Part shown: in pieces, positions 1 to 9,452 of the stretch
How positions within the stretch are numbered: position 1 is the first letter of the stretch
Layout: the number at the start of each line of letters is the position of its first letter
Assembly (NCBI RefSeq): GCF_017837635.1
Contig: NZ_JAGJRS010000013.1
Coordinates: 62,001 to 126,000, forward strand
Direction: 5' to 3'
Length of the DNA stretch: 64,000 bases
From: Frateuria flava
Lineage (GTDB): Bacteria > Pseudomonadota > Gammaproteobacteria > Xanthomonadales > Rhodanobacteraceae
Position numbers and translations under genes: made by a program
Notes under the pieces: generated by a model
Database searches by the model: none
What the model was told of the DNA's origin: nothing
Seen by the model: only the letters and a program-made list of their open reading frames with translations

Positions 1-656
1 GCAGTGACCAGGATATTGGCCGGCTTGATGTCGCGATGGATCACCAGGTTGCGATGGGCGAACTCGACCGCATCGCACACCTTCAGAAAAAGCACGATGC
101 GTTCGTTCAGCGACAGCGTGTGCGCATCGCACCACTCGTCGATGCGTCGGCCTTCGACGTATTCCATCGCCAGGAACGGTTGGCCGCCATCCATGACGCC
201 GCCGTCGAGCAGGCGCGCGATGCCGGGGTGTTCCAGCCGCGCCAGCAGTCGGCGTTCCTGGCTGAAGCGCTCGTGCAGGATCGGCGAGCCCTGCGCGGAC
301 GCATTCAGGAACTTCAGCGCGACCTGCTGGGTGAAGCCCTCGTCGCAGCGCTCGGCCAGGTAGACCATGCCCATGCCGCCCTCGCCGAGCATGCGCAGGA
401 TGCGGTAGTTGCGCGGGGCCGTGGCCTGCGCCTGCTGGCCGCTCAGATCGGGCGGGACGGCCGCCGGCGAAAACGGCAGCGTGGCGGTATGCGTGCGCTC
501 GATCGCCTCGAGCATCCAGCGCACCTCGCGCTCGAGTTCGGTGTCCTTGCCCACGTGCTCGCCGATCAGCGCATCGCGCGCGGACGCATGCACGTCCATC
601 GCCGCCATGGCGATGCGCTTGGCTTCAACGTAGCGATCGGTCAGCTGCCCTGCCAT
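1..656 (-). CDS. Serine/threonine protein kinase, N-terminal part (runs off window edge)
   Basis: A Hanks-type protein kinase, probably a cytosolic Ser/Thr signalling kinase; its 3' end lies beyond base 1, so only 218 residues are visible. After about 80 residues of family-specific N-terminal region come the glycine loop LGEGGMGMVY (about 90-99), the ATP-anchoring lysine in ALKF (K115), the alpha-C glutamate region QERRLL and the catalytic HRDIKPAN (about 207-214). The ATG at 654-656 is preceded by GGGGGA at good spacing and the frame is open from there to the window edge. Substrate and C-terminal (possibly membrane or TPR) domains cannot be seen. It is separated by 229 bp from the next gene on the same strand, so it is probably its own transcription unit. 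Confidence 0.93.
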   Translation of the reverse strand, partial: MAGQLTDRYVEAKRIAMAAMDVHASARDALIGEHVGKDTELEREVRWMLEAIERTHTATLPFSPAAVPPDLSGQQAQATAPRNYRILRMLGEGGMGMVYLAERCDEGFTQQVALKFLNASAQGSPILHERFSQERRLLARLEHPGIARLLDGGVMDGGQPFLAMEYVEGRRIDEWCDAHTLSLNERIVLFLKVCDAVEFAHRNLVIHRDIKPANILVT

Positions 657-783
657 GCGATCCCCCGGTCCCGGCGGGGATTATGGTGCCGGTTTCACAT
701 GGAAATCACATGTCGCGGCATCCAGGTATCCCGCCGGATAGGGCCGCCCGCCGAGGCCGAGGGCTCCTGGATCGGCAAAGCCC

Positions 784-850
784 CTTGCAGGAGCGCAACC
801 TGTAGGCGACCGGGAAGCCTGGAAGTCGCGCACAGGCTGCGCTCGTGCAG
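784..850. repeat. REP-like palindrome, degenerate copy
   Basis: Left arm GCAGGAGCGCAACCTG and right arm CAGGCTGCGCTCGTGC form an imperfect inverted repeat around a short spacer. It matches the palindromes at 19082-19145 and 22131-22193, with more mismatches. It lies between the kinase and the debranching enzyme, where no other signal was seen. Confidence 0.6.
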
Positions 851-885
851 GTCTTCCATCAGGCCAAGGTTCGCGGCCCGGAGGC

Positions 886-3018
886 TCAGACCTTGGCGAG
901 GATCCGCACGTCCGCCGAGCCGCCGGCGCGGAAGGCGACGGTGCGCGAACCGATCCGCTCGAAGCCCAGGTCAATGGTGTCGCCGCCGACATCGAGCCGG
1001 TGCAGGGTCAGCCGGTCCACGCCCTCGGGCAGCCGCGGCCGGTCGATGCGCACTTCGCCACGGCAGCCATCGACGGTCACGCCCAGGCAGGCCTGCAGCA
1101 TCATGAACACCGAACCGGCGGCCCACGCCTGCGGCAGGCAGGCGACCGGGTAGGCGATCGGCGGCTCACCGGTGGCGCGCGGGAAGCCGCAGAACAGCTC
1201 CGGCAGGCGCATGCCGAAGTGCACGGCCGCCTCGAAGGTCTCGCCGAGCAGGCGCACCGCGTCCTCGCGCTCGCCGTAGTGGGCCATGCCGGCGGCGCAG
1301 ATCGCCACGTCGTGCGGCCATACCGAGCCGTCGTGGTACGACATCGGGTTGTAGCGGGCCTGCTGCATCGCCAGCGTGCGCACGCCCCAGCCGCTGTCGA
1401 ACGGGGCGGAGCGGAACTGGCGGATCACCTTCTTCGCCCGCCACAGCTTGGGCAGGCCCACGTACAGCAGATGGCCGACGTTCGACGCACGCACGCGGCA
1501 CAGCGTGTCGTCGCCGTCGCGGGCGATGCCGTAGTTGCACATCTCCTCGTCCCAGAACAGGTCTTCGATCGCCTTGCGCATGGTCAGCGCACGGTGGCGC
1601 CACCCCGCCGCCGCCTCGTCGTCGCCGCGTCGCTCGGCCAGGCGGGCCATGGCGATGAGTGCGGCATACACGTAGCCCTGCACTTCCACCAGCGCGATCG
1701 GCGCCGGCGGAATGCGTCCGTCGGCATGGAACACCGAATCCTCGCTGTCCTTCCAGCCCTGGTTGAGCAGGCCGCCCTTCTCGCCCTGCGCGTAGGTGAG
1801 AAAGCCGTGCGGGTCGCGGTCGCAGGTGCGTTCGATCCAGCCCATCGCGGCGGTGAGCGCGGGCCACAGCTTGTCGATGAAGACGTCGTCGCCGGTGCGC
1901 TCGGCATACGCGCCGGCAAGCATCACGTACAGCGGTGTGGTATCGACCCCGCCGTAGTAGCGACCGAAGGGTACTTCGCCCAACTCCGCCATCTCGCTCT
2001 TGCGCGTCTCATGCATGATCTTGCCCGGCGCCGAATCGCGGAAGGTCGACGTCTCGTGCGCCTGGTGCTCGGCGAGGTAGCCCAGCACGCCCCGGGCGAG
2101 GCCGGCATCGAGCCACAGCAACTGCAGCGCGGTGATGATGCCGTCACGCCCGAATGGCGTGGCGAACCACGGGATGCCCGCGCAAGGGTACGGCCCGGTG
2201 GGAAACTCGCTGGTCAGCAGCGCGATATCGGCGCGCGAACGTTCCAGCCATGCGTTGAACAGGCGCGCGTTGCTGCGTGGACGGGCGCCGTGGCCACGGC
2301 GGCGGCGCATCGCGCGGCGCGCCTTGGCGGCGGCGGCGCGGAAGCGCTGGCGACTGGGCTCGACGCGATCGGGGCCGACTTCCACGTAGAGTTCGGTGTT
2401 GCTCAGCCGTGGCAGCGTCAGCGCAAGCTCGGCGGTGTTGCCGTCCAGCCGGTCCGGTGGAATCGAAAGGCAGATCACCGAACAGCGCGCCACACCATCG
2501 AGGCCGTCGTAGCGCAGGGCGACGGCGCTTTCGCTCACCTTGGGTGGATGCAGCGTGCCGCGCTTGCGCCGTGGCGTGCCGCGCACCTCGAAGATGTCGC
2601 GGAAGTCGGCGGCGAAATGCAGCGTGAGCGTGACCTGCACCTCGCTGTCGCCGTAGTTCACGCAGGCGATGCGCTCGTACATCCGCGCGTCCCACAGGAA
2701 GCGCGTGCGCTGCAGGTGGATCACCCCCTGCGGCGTGGCGCGCTCGCCCATCGGCGGCAGCGGCTTGTTGGACAGGTTGGCGGTGAACAGCACGTTGTCG
2801 TGGGAGATCGCCGCGCTGAGCAGCGAAGGCGGCTTGCCGCCCAGGTCGAGCGCGAAGGCGGACAGCAGCCGCGTATCGTTGTGGAACAGGCCATTGGAAT
2901 CGCCGCGGATGTCGCCGAAGGCATCGCAGACGACGAAGGTGTCGCCGGACTTGAGCGAATATTGCCCGCGCGAGGTACCGGCCGAAGGGGTTTCGTCGTC
3001 TTGCGTCGCTTCGCTCAT
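886..3018 (-). CDS. Glycogen debranching enzyme-type glucosidase (amylo-alpha-1,6-glucosidase family)
   Basis: Predicted cytosolic enzyme acting on alpha-1,6 branch points of glycogen-like glucans. The 710-residue protein has the all-beta N-terminal domain of the bacterial family (FVVCDAFGDI, NDTRLLS, roughly residues 10-210) and a C-terminal (alpha/alpha)6 barrel with PFGRDGIITALQ, GWKDSEDSVFHADG and YHDGSVWPHDVAICAAG. I start at the ATG at 3016-3018: GGAGG lies seven bases upstream and its ATGA overlaps the stop of the upstream glycosyltransferase, the mark of translational coupling. An in-frame GTG nine codons earlier has no such support. Coupling to a GT4 enzyme suggests a joint role in alpha-glucan or trehalose-type carbohydrate metabolism, but the true substrate is not shown by sequence. 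Confidence 0.9.
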   Translation of the reverse strand: MSEATQDDETPSAGTSRGQYSLKSGDTFVVCDAFGDIRGDSNGLFHNDTRLLSAFALDLGGKPPSLLSAAISHDNVLFTANLSNKPLPPMGERATPQGVIHLQRTRFLWDARMYERIACVNYGDSEVQVTLTLHFAADFRDIFEVRGTPRRKRGTLHPPKVSESAVALRYDGLDGVARCSVICLSIPPDRLDGNTAELALTLPRLSNTELYVEVGPDRVEPSRQRFRAAAAKARRAMRRRRGHGARPRSNARLFNAWLERSRADIALLTSEFPTGPYPCAGIPWFATPFGRDGIITALQLLWLDAGLARGVLGYLAEHQAHETSTFRDSAPGKIMHETRKSEMAELGEVPFGRYYGGVDTTPLYVMLAGAYAERTGDDVFIDKLWPALTAAMGWIERTCDRDPHGFLTYAQGEKGGLLNQGWKDSEDSVFHADGRIPPAPIALVEVQGYVYAALIAMARLAERRGDDEAAAGWRHRALTMRKAIEDLFWDEEMCNYGIARDGDDTLCRVRASNVGHLLYVGLPKLWRAKKVIRQFRSAPFDSGWGVRTLAMQQARYNPMSYHDGSVWPHDVAICAAGMAHYGEREDAVRLLGETFEAAVHFGMRLPELFCGFPRATGEPPIAYPVACLPQAWAAGSVFMMLQACLGVTVDGCRGEVRIDRPRLPEGVDRLTLHRLDVGGDTIDLGFERIGSRTVAFRAGGSADVRILAKV

Positions 3019-4091
3019 CGTGCCGCCTCCCAGGCTACCGGCCACGCCGGCAGCGCCGGCGCGACACGGCAGCGTCGTTCGTAAAGATCCACGTAATTGC
3101 TTGCCATGATCTCGGCCGAGAAGCGCCGTTCGAAGCAGGCGCGCACCTGCCGCCGGTCGATCTGCGGTAGTCGCCGCACCGCCTCCACCGCCTCCGCCTC
3201 GCTCTGCACGATGAAGCCGCTGACGCCCTCCTCGACCACCTCGGGCACCGAACCGCAGTGCCAGGCGATCACCGGCGTGCTGCAGGCCATCGCCTCGATC
3301 ATCACCAGGCCGAACGGCTCGGGCCAGTCGATCGGGAACAGCAGCGCCGCGGCATTGCCGAGAAAATCCTCCTTGTCGCCATCGCCGATCTCGCCGACGA
3401 ACTCCACCAGCGGATCGTCCAGCAGCGGCTGGATCTCCTCGTGGAAATAGGCGCGGTCGGCCAGGTCGACCTTGGCCGCCATCTTCAGCGGCATGCCGCT
3501 GGCGCGCGCGATCGCAATGGCGCGGTCGGGGCGCTTCTCCGGCGAGATGCGACCAAGGAAGGCAAGGTAGCCGCCGCGCGGGCGCGGGTGGGGGCGATGC
3601 AGGTCCTCGGGCAGGCCGTGGTGCACGGTGCCGGCCCAGTTGGCGAAATGCAGCGGCTGGCGCTGATGGTGCGAGATCGAGACCAGCGGATAGTGCGGCC
3701 AGCGCCGGTACACCTCGGCCAGGTCCTTCAGGTCCAGCCGTCCGTGCAGCGTGGTCAGCGTACGGCCGGCGCAGTCCTCGAACATCGGAAAATGCAGCAT
3801 GTCGACGTGGAAATGCAGCACGTCGAACTCGTCCGCGCGCCGGCGCACCTCCTGCAGCATCGAAAGGTGCGCCGCCAGCTCGGACTTGGCGAGCGTAGGG
3901 TCCAGGCGGATCGCCTGGTCGCGCACCGCCACCAGCTCGGCACGGGTGCGCGCATCGGCGCTGGCGAACAGGGTCACTTCATGGCCCAGTTCCACCAGGG
4001 TGTCGGTGAGCCAGGAGACGATGCGTTCGGTCCCGCCGTACAGGCGTGGTGGAACCGATTCGCAGAGCGGGGCGATCTGGGCGATGCGCAT
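3015..4091 (-). CDS. Glycosyltransferase family 4
   Basis: GT-B fold glycosyltransferase of 358 residues. The N-terminal acceptor-domain signature is IAPLCESVPPRLYGGTERIV, followed by LHFHVDMLHF and LTTLHGRLD; the C-terminal nucleotide-sugar half has FLGRISPEKRPDRAI, the EPFGLVMIEAMACSTPV block with the conserved Glu pair, and GSVPEVVEEG. The ATG at 4089-4091 is preceded by AAGGA; upstream in-frame codons give an arginine-rich, non-conserved 26-residue extension. It forms an operon with the debranching enzyme (ATGA overlap) and is divergent from uup. Acceptor and donor are unknown; similar pairs in other bacteria are annotated only as glycan metabolism. Confidence 0.9.
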   Translation of the reverse strand: MRIAQIAPLCESVPPRLYGGTERIVSWLTDTLVELGHEVTLFASADARTRAELVAVRDQAIRLDPTLAKSELAAHLSMLQEVRRRADEFDVLHFHVDMLHFPMFEDCAGRTLTTLHGRLDLKDLAEVYRRWPHYPLVSISHHQRQPLHFANWAGTVHHGLPEDLHRPHPRPRGGYLAFLGRISPEKRPDRAIAIARASGMPLKMAAKVDLADRAYFHEEIQPLLDDPLVEFVGEIGDGDKEDFLGNAAALLFPIDWPEPFGLVMIEAMACSTPVIAWHCGSVPEVVEEGVSGFIVQSEAEAVEAVRRLPQIDRRQVRACFERRFSAEIMASNYVDLYERRCRVAPALPAWPVAWEAAR

Positions 4092-4188
4092 GGGGATCCT
4101 TGGCACCCTGCCATCCCGGCCATGGGCGCGTTCAACACCGTGGGCACGCCGCATCCGCCACATGCGCATTCAGGAGCAGCGCATCAAT

Positions 4189-4194
4189 TACAAT
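4189..4194 (+). promoter_or_regulatory. Putative -10 box of uup (possible leaderless start)
   Basis: TACAAT ends seven bases before the uup ATG, so transcription would begin at or next to the A of the start codon. No convincing Shine-Dalgarno sequence precedes this ATG. No clear -35 box was seen. Confidence 0.4.
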
Positions 4195-4200
4195 CGGCGG

Positions 4201-6063
<1,863 letters not shown>

Positions 6064-6084
6064 GCCGGGTTCCCCCGGGAGGCG

Positions 6085-6510
6085 AGGGCTCAACGCGCGC
6101 GCAGGCGGATGCATTTACAACGCGCTAGATCGAGCTCGATGGATGAACCGCGCTCTTAGCTCCCTCTCCCCTGCGGAGAGAGGGCTGGGGTGAGGGGCCA
6201 CGCTCGCGACATCGCCCGCCCCTGGCCGCGCCTCATTTGCTCCAGCACACCGGACGACTTCCCCGCGAGCCCCGACCCCTCACCCAACCCTCTCCCCGGA
6301 GGGGAGAGGGCTCAACGCGCGCGCAGGCGGATGCATTTACAACGCGCTAGATCGAGCTCGATGGATGAACCGCGCTCTTAGCTCCCTCTCCCCGGAGGGG
6401 AGAGGGCTCAACGCGCGCGCAGGCGGATGCATTTACAACGCGCTAGATCGAGCTCGATGGATGAACCGCGCTCTTAGCGCCCTCTCCCCGGAGGGGAGAG
6501 GGCTCAAGGC
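6085..6510. repeat. C-rich hairpin repeat array with a 96-bp tandem unit
   Basis: The unit beginning AGGGCTCAACGCGCGC appears at 6085, 6307 and 6403, with a fourth start at 6499 that diverges after a few bases; the last spacings are exactly 96 bp. Units are bounded by hairpin arms CCCTCTCCCC/GGGGAGAGGG. Apparent short reading frames here simply read the repeat and are not supported as genes. This fills the gap between uup and the histidine kinase. Confidence 0.85.
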
Positions 6511-6527
6511 GCGCACGGGACGCACTC

Positions 6528-7892
6528 CTACAGGGACGCGCTTTCCGGCCGGGTAGGCAGCCACAGGCATGCCAGCGCGCCGGGCTTGCCGTCGTCGCGG
6601 GCGGTCAGCGTCACGCCGCCATCGTGCGCTTCGGCGATCTGCCGTGCCAACGCCAGGCCGATGCCCGAGCCGCCGGGTTTGGTGGTGAAGAACGGGATGA
6701 ACAGGTTCTCGCTCGGCGGCGGCCCAGGGCCGTCATCCTCGATCTCGATCACGGCCCGTTCGCCGCGCCGGCGCCAGCGCACGCGGACCTCGCCTGTGGC
6801 CGCTTCTGTCGCGTTGCGCACCAGGTTGATCAGCGCCTGCTCCAGTTGGTCGGCATCACCCTCGACCAGCAGCGGCGCGCCCTCTTCCGGCGTGACCTGC
6901 CGGTCGCCCGGGTGCGCCAGCGGCAGTCGCACGACCTTGCCGACCAGCTCGCGCACGTCCAGCGGACCGCGTTGCGGTACGGGCAGCCGCGCCAGCGTGC
7001 CGTACCCGGTGAGGAAGCGCGCCAGTGCTCCGGCGCGGTTGCCGATCACGTCCAGCCCGCTGCGGAAATCCTCGCGCCAGTCGTCAGGTAAGGGGTCGCG
7101 CGCAGCCAGGGTCGCCAGCGTGCCGGCCATCGACTGGATGGGCGCCAGTGAATTGTTCACCTCGTGCCCGAGCACGCGCAGCAGGCGCTGCCAGGCGGCG
7201 CGCTCCTCCTCGCGCAGCACCCTGCCGACGTCATTGACCACCAGCAGCCAGCCGCCGCGCCCACCGCTTCGCAGCGCCGCATGGCGCACCTGGAAACGGC
7301 CGCTGCGGCCGGGGAACGTGTGCAGTGCCACCCGGTCCGGCGCGCCTTCCAGCAGGCCGGCGAGGCCCAGTTCGGCCGCGCTCAGGCCGAACAGGCGGTG
7401 CCGCTCGGCATCGAGCAGGCGTTGTCCGGCGGGGTTGACCAGCCGCAGCCGATGCTGCTCGTCGAACACGAACACTGCGCTGTCCAGCGCGGCCAGGGTC
7501 TTCCCCAGCAGATGCGCCGATTCCTCGAACTCCAGCCGCTCCTTCTGCAGCCGCTCGGCCAGCGCATTGATGTCGTAGACCACGTCGCCGAGCACGCCGC
7601 CCTGCACGCCGCGCAGGCTGTAGTCGCCCTCGCGCAGGGCTTCGAGCAAGCCGGCCAGCGTGTACAGCGGGAACACCACGCGACGGTACTGCCACCGCGC
7701 CAGCGCGACGGTGATGGCCACGGCGCCCGCAAGCAGCGTCCAGCGCAGGGTGCTCTCCTGCGTCGGCTGCACCACGAGCAGCAGCAGGGCGAGCAGCGCG
7801 GGCGCGGCCACCACCAGGCTGCCGCCGAGCACGCGCCGTTCGAAGCGCGGCATGCGCCCGGTGCGCGCGGGCGACGGGTCAGTCGTCGGCAT
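6528..7892 (-). CDS. NtrY-like sensor histidine kinase
   Basis: Membrane sensor kinase of about 454 residues. Two N-terminal hydrophobic helices (about 24-42 and 50-66) with almost no periplasmic loop are followed by a HAMP-like linker, a PAS domain (about 125-225, LDSAVFVFDEQHRLRLVNPAG), the phosphorylated His in LLRVLGHEVNNSL (H243), and the ATP-binding domain with N box NLVRNATEA, EDDGPGPP and GGSGIGLALARQIAEAH. It lacks a receiver domain. The start at 7890-7892 overlaps the regulator gene by 14 bp, indicating coupling; an alternative ATG is at 7851-7853. With the NtrC-like regulator it forms a two-component pair, most likely controlling the adjacent exporter operon. The short extracytoplasmic part suggests it senses a membrane or intramembrane signal. 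Confidence 0.92.
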   Translation of the reverse strand: MPTTDPSPARTGRMPRFERRVLGGSLVVAAPALLALLLLVVQPTQESTLRWTLLAGAVAITVALARWQYRRVVFPLYTLAGLLEALREGDYSLRGVQGGVLGDVVYDINALAERLQKERLEFEESAHLLGKTLAALDSAVFVFDEQHRLRLVNPAGQRLLDAERHRLFGLSAAELGLAGLLEGAPDRVALHTFPGRSGRFQVRHAALRSGGRGGWLLVVNDVGRVLREEERAAWQRLLRVLGHEVNNSLAPIQSMAGTLATLAARDPLPDDWREDFRSGLDVIGNRAGALARFLTGYGTLARLPVPQRGPLDVRELVGKVVRLPLAHPGDRQVTPEEGAPLLVEGDADQLEQALINLVRNATEAATGEVRVRWRRRGERAVIEIEDDGPGPPPSENLFIPFFTTKPGGSGIGLALARQIAEAHDGGVTLTARDDGKPGALACLWLPTRPESASL

Positions 7893-9261
7893 CGGTGCCG
7901 GCCGCGCGCAGGTCGTGCTTTTCCAGTCGCCGGTACAGCGACTGGCGGGTGATGCCCAGCGCGTCGGCCGCACGCTGCAGGTTGCCCTCGTGGCGCTCGA
8001 CCGCGCGGGCGACCAGCCATGCTTCCGCCTGCTCCAGGGTCATTCCGTCCAGGTCCGCCGACGCCGGGGCGGCGGTGCCGAAGTTGAGCGTCGCGGCGTC
8101 CACCTGGTCGCGCTCGGCCAGCAGTGCGGCGCGCTCCATCAGGTGCTGCAGTTCGCGCACGTTGCCCGGCCAGGCCCAGGCGAGCAACGCACGCTCGGCC
8201 GAAGGCGCCAGTCGCAGGTCGTCGCGACCGTAGCGCTGCGCGCTGCGCACCAGGAAGGCCCGGGCCAGCGGCAGGATGTCCTCGCTGCGCTCGCGCAAAG
8301 GCGGCAGGCGGACTTCGAGCGTGTTGAGGCGGTAGAGCAGGTCCTTGCGGAAACGCCCGGCGGCCACGTCGGCATCGAGATCGGCGTTGGTGGCCGATAC
8401 CAGCCGCACGTCGACCTTCTGCGTGCGCGAGGAACCGAGCCGCTCGAACTCGCCGTCCTCCAGTACGCGCAGCAGCTTGGGCTGCTGCGCGGCCGGCACG
8501 TTGCCGACCTCGTCCAGGAACAGCGTGCCGCCATCGGCCAGTTCGAAGCGGCCTATGCGCTCGCCCTTGGCGTCGGTGTAGGCGCCGCGCACGTGGCCGA
8601 ACATCTCCGACTCGAACACGCTCTCGGCGATGCCACCCATGTTGACCTTGACCAGCGAACGCGCGGCCCGCGCCGAGCGCTCGTGCAGCAACTGCGCGAT
8701 CACGCCCTTGCCGGTGCCGTTCTCGCCGAGCACCAGCACGTTGGCGTCGCTCGGCGCGATGCGCGCGACGAGTTCCAATACGCGTCGCATCGAAGACGAT
8801 TCGGCGATCACCTCGGACGAACCGCGCAGCAGCGCGTTCTCCGCCTCCAGCCGGCGTTGCCGGCGCGAGCCCTCGGCAATCGCGATCTGCGCGCGCAGCA
8901 CGCGCAGCAGGCGTGCGTTGTCCCACGGCTTTTCGATGAAGTCGGCGGCGCCGCGTCGCATCGCCTCCACCGCCAGCGGCACGTTGCCCCAGGCGGTCAT
9001 CACCACCACCGGCAATTCCGGTGCCTGTTCGCGCAGGCGCGCGAGCAGCTCCAGTCCCTCCTCGCCGGAGGTCGTGTCGCGGGTGTAGTTGAGGTCGATC
9101 AGCGCGCAGGCGAATTCGCGTTTGCGCAAAGTCTCCAGCGCCGCGCCCGGACCGTCGGCGGCCACGCTGGCGAGGCCTTCGGACTTGAGCAGAAGGCGCA
9201 ACGCCTCGCGCACGTCGGGCTGGTCGTCGGCCAGCAACACGGTGGGATCGGATCGGGTCAT
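7879..9261 (-). CDS. NtrC-family sigma-54-dependent response regulator with GAYTDA loop
   Basis: Response regulator and bacterial enhancer-binding protein, 460 residues. Receiver domain 7-120 with phosphoacceptor D56; AAA+ domain with Walker A GENGTGKG (179-186), Walker [10 protein letters not shown] (244-252) and arginine-finger region; C-terminal Fis-type helix-turn-helix (about 430-456, [19 protein letters not shown]). The loop that normally reads GAFTGA and touches sigma-54 is GAYTDA here (226-231). The ATG at 9259-9261 has AGGCGA upstream; an earlier in-frame start would add a non-conserved 13-residue extension. A sigma-54 promoter in front of the exporter operon upstream (18976-18990) is the obvious target. 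It is separated from the last permease by a 191-bp gap holding a C-rich repeat, so co-transcription is uncertain. Confidence 0.93.
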   Translation of the reverse strand: MTRSDPTVLLADDQPDVREALRLLLKSEGLASVAADGPGAALETLRKREFACALIDLNYTRDTTSGEEGLELLARLREQAPELPVVVMTAWGNVPLAVEAMRRGAADFIEKPWDNARLLRVLRAQIAIAEGSRRQRRLEAENALLRGSSEVIAESSSMRRVLELVARIAPSDANVLVLGENGTGKGVIAQLLHERSARAARSLVKVNMGGIAESVFESEMFGHVRGAYTDAKGERIGRFELADGGTLFLDEVGNVPAAQQPKLLRVLEDGEFERLGSSRTQKVDVRLVSATNADLDADVAAGRFRKDLLYRLNTLEVRLPPLRERSEDILPLARAFLVRSAQRYGRDDLRLAPSAERALLAWAWPGNVRELQHLMERAALLAERDQVDAATLNFGTAAPASADLDGMTLEQAEAWLVARAVERHEGNLQRAADALGITRQSLYRRLEKHDLRAAGTDADD

Positions 9262-9299
9262 GCGGTCGCCTGTAGTTTGGGATGCAGCATAGCGCCGCA

Positions 9300-9345
9300 C
9301 CCTTGCTCCCTCTCCCCACCGGGGAGCGGGCCGGGGCTCGCCACG
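9300..9345. repeat. C-rich repeat fragment between regulator and permease genes
   Basis: CTCCCTCTCCCCACCGGGGAG plus CCGGGGCTCG are pieces of the dispersed C-rich element. The surrounding 9262-9452 gap shows no clear promoter or terminator. Confidence 0.6.
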
Positions 9346-9452
9346 GCCTATCGGGTGGGCTTCAAAAGGAATTCGACACGAGCCCTTCGAGGCGAGCCCT
9401 GCCCCGAAGCCTCAGCCATCTCCGGCACGATAAAGCGAGGAGGCGACTCACC

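Noticed and set aside
1000-3084. 694-codon plus-strand frame opposite the debranching enzyme
   Set aside because: Antisense shadow; no domain or ribosome site.
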